In this document: positions 6,157 to 7,000 of the stretch, one piece after another
How the letters are laid out: each line of letters starts with the position of its first letter
Numbering within the stretch: position 1 is the stretch's first letter
NCBI GenBank assembly: GCA_012800155.1
Contig: JAAZJX010000010.1
Span: 1 to 7,000, forward strand
Direction: 5' to 3'
Length of the DNA stretch: 7,000 nucleotides
Source of the DNA: Candidatus Magasanikiibacteriota bacterium
GTDB lineage: Bacteria; Patescibacteriota; Patescibacteriia; Magasanikbacterales; UBA922
Made by a program: the position numbers and the translations under genes
The notes under the pieces: generated by a model
Told to the model about the DNA's origin: nothing
The model's input: the letters and a program-made list of their open reading frames with translations, nothing else
Databases searched by the model: none

Positions 6157-6166
6157 AAAGGAGGTG
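6157..6166 (+). promoter_or_regulatory. Orphan full-length Shine-Dalgarno sequence after the gene
   Basis: AAAGGAGGTG, ten bases exactly complementary to the usual 16S rRNA 3' tail, lies 25 bases after the TAA of the helical protein and just before a terminator stem. No ATG or GTG start follows at a workable distance. A TTG at 6182 would give a 15-codon frame inside the terminator at too wide a spacing. It may be the remnant of a lost second gene or a ribosome-binding element of the 3' untranslated region. Confidence 0.6.
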
Positions 6167-6174
6167 GTAACTTT

Positions 6175-6217
6175 AAGGCTCTTGCGATATAAAATCGTTA
6201 GAGCCTTTTTCTTTTTT
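6175..6217 (+). terminator. Strong intrinsic terminator of the helical-protein gene
   Basis: AAGGCTCT (6175-6182) pairs perfectly with AGAGCCTT (6200-6207). After one T-T mismatch, GCGAT pairs with ATCGT including one G-U, around an ATAAA loop. The stem runs into TTTTTCTTTTTT (6206-6217). It ends the rightward transcript that begins near 5190. Confidence 0.93.
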
Positions 6218-6253
6218 AAAAAAATTTAAAAGAATTTGAGAAAAAGGGAAAAT

Positions 6254-6284
6254 AAAAATACTCTAGAATTTTAGAGTATTTTTT
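6254..6284. terminator. Bidirectional intrinsic terminator between convergent genes
   Basis: AAAAATACTCTA (6254-6265) pairs over all 12 bases with TAGAGTATTTTT (6272-6283) across a six-base GAATTT loop. T-runs follow on the plus strand (6279-6284) and, through the A-run, on the minus strand. It lies between the rightward gene ending at 6131 and the leftward gene ending at 6392, so it can act as a back-up for the first and the main stop for the second. Confidence 0.85.
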
Positions 6285-6369
6285 GTTATTTAAAGTTTTA
6301 TTAATTATTAATTTGAGTTATTCTTTAAAAGAATTTATTTTATTATAGTGATAAAGAATAAAAAGAAGT

Positions 6370-6393
6370 AAAAAGCCAATATTTTTGGTTTTT
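6370..6393 (-). terminator. Weak terminator overlapping the stop of the leftward gene
   Basis: CCAA (6376-6379) pairs with TTGG (6385-6388), extended by A5/T5 arms with one bulged G. On the minus strand the stem is followed by CTTTTT. It touches the stop codon at 6394-6392. The stem is short and mainly A-T, so the hairpin at 6254-6284 is more likely the effective terminator. Confidence 0.35.
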
Positions 6394-7000
6394 ATTTTTG
6401 TATACAATTTATATTACCTTCGTAAGTAAGTTTATCGTCAATTTGATAAAGACTAGATTGTCCAGCGAGCATTTTTTGTATATGTTCAGTAATATTTTTT
6501 CCTTCACTTGTTTGACAATATGTTTTGATTTCTAAATCAGAATCTTGTCTAAACATAGCATTTGTTTGTTCAATCTCTATTTCAATTTCTTCTCTAGTTT
6601 TACCTTCTTGTGCCATAAGATTTTCTATGCCACTTTCTGTAACTTCTAATTGAAATACTCCTGTTGATTCATTAAAATGACATAATTGGTCGGTTGAACC
6701 AGTTATTTCATAATTTATATTAAGTGTGGTAAAGATACCTGGTGTTTCCGGATTTTCAATTGGTTTGATAAACAAGAATTTTGTTTTTTCGCAAGTAGCA
6801 GCTCTTTTAGCAAAACAATTTAAATCATTTTTACAATCAACAGTAGTTTTATTTGTTTCAATAGGTGTTGGTGGATTAGTTGATTTTTGCTCAATTTGTT
6901 CTGTGGTTGTCTCTGTTGTTTTTGTAATTGGTTGAGTTACTTCTTTTTGTTCTGTGGTTGTCTCTGTTGTTTTTGTAATTGGTTGAGTTACTTCTTTTTG
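6392..7000 (-). CDS. Probable exported Cys-rich protein with a repeat stalk, 3' part
   Basis: The frame is open from the right edge to the TAA at 6394-6392, giving the last 202 residues; the start lies outside the window. A TTG at 6775 could be mistaken for a start, but the open frame and matching composition upstream of it show that it is internal. The visible part begins with two identical copies of QKEVTQPITKTTETTTE, a Thr/Glu/Lys-rich flexible stalk. A short Pro/Thr linker follows, then a globular domain from about residue 52. The domain has six cysteines: DCKNDLNCF, ATC, QLCHF, TYC and a near-terminal NC. The pattern, with YEITG before the fourth cysteine and KTREEIEIEIEQ before the fifth, resembles uncharacterised exported proteins I recall from candidate-phyla bacteria and small archaea; this is from memory and not a named family. 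Disulfides and a missing N-terminal signal or membrane anchor are inferred. Function is unknown. Confidence 0.8.
   Translation of the reverse strand, partial: QKEVTQPITKTTETTTEQKEVTQPITKTTETTTEQIEQKSTNPPTPIETNKTTVDCKNDLNCFAKRAATCEKTKFLFIKPIENPETPGIFTTLNINYEITGSTDQLCHFNESTGVFQLEVTESGIENLMAQEGKTREEIEIEIEQTNAMFRQDSDLEIKTYCQTSEGKNITEHIQKMLAGQSSLYQIDDKLTYEGNINCIQK
6899..7000 (-). repeat. Perfect 51-base tandem repeat, at least two copies
   Basis: 6899-6949 and 6950-7000 are identical over all 51 bases. The second copy ends exactly at the window edge, so more copies may follow. The unit is a multiple of three and encodes 17 residues (QKEVTQPITKTTETTTE), so changes in copy number keep the reading frame. 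Perfect identity, with no silent differences, indicates recent duplication or ongoing slippage/recombination (or, possibly, an assembly artefact). Confidence 0.95.

Noticed and set aside
6773..6775. TTG as start codon of the leftward gene
   Set aside because: The frame stays open to position 7000 with a matching Cys-rich and repeat composition, so the gene begins beyond the window.
6726..6935. Plus-strand open frame of 69 codons, hydrophobic
   Set aside because: Antisense of the Cys-rich protein and its Thr-rich repeat; the hydrophobic Val/Ser/Phe-rich peptide is simply the complement of Thr, Glu and Lys codons.
1..7000. CRISPR array, transposase, phage or defence system genes
   Set aside because: No regularly spaced repeats with spacers, no recombinase or transposase frame and no nuclease or toxin motif on either strand.

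Overview
Organism. The DNA is strongly AT-rich by eye, apart from a small G+C-rich repeat patch near the left end. The proteins are rich in Lys, Ile and Asn. TGA acts as a stop codon (end of pilN), so this is not the recoded (TGA = Gly) lineage of candidate-phyla bacteria. The compact pilMNO operon with a PilP cut down to its N-terminal part, the short orphan proteins, and the dRS3-like ATTCCCGC...GCGGGAAT repeats together suggest a small-genome Patescibacteria (CPR) bacterium. This placement is an inference; no rRNA or other taxonomic marker is present.

Layout. Positions 1-531 hold no believable gene. They contain two hairpins (the second a good terminator usable in both directions) and a 200-480 block of decayed G+C-rich palindromic repeats. 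Positions 532-4172 are a five-gene leftward operon: pilM (actin-like ATPase), pilN, pilO, a 110-residue PilP-like membrane protein, and a THUMP/Rossmann RNA methyltransferase. The genes overlap or lie within 7 bases of each other. An extended -10 promoter sits just upstream of pilM. Positions 4302-4943 are a leftward sanA-like DUF218 gene. Positions 4944-5333 are a 390-base divergent intergenic region with a near-consensus promoter (TTGACA-17-TATAAA) and a long leader with competing hairpins. This drives a rightward, unrecognised, all-helical 265-residue protein (5334-6131). It ends at a strong terminator preceded by an orphan full-length Shine-Dalgarno sequence. Positions 6392-7000 are the 3' part of a leftward gene for a probably exported Cys-rich protein. 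Its Thr/Glu-rich stalk contains a perfect 51-base tandem repeat that runs off the window.

How the genes work together. PilM (cytoplasmic) docks on the N-terminal tail of PilN. PilN and PilO form the membrane-anchored alignment complex of a type IV pilus or competence machine. The short PilP-like protein keeps the membrane anchor and the LRDPF motif but lacks the beta-domain that contacts the secretin in Gram-negative bacteria, which fits a cell without an outer-membrane secretin. The methyltransferase is probably just carried on the same transcript. SanA, the helical orphan and the Cys-rich exported protein are separate units. The most interesting unexplained parts are the leader and solenoid protein at 5191-6131, the orphan ribosome-binding sequence at 6157-6166, and the repeat stalk at the right edge.
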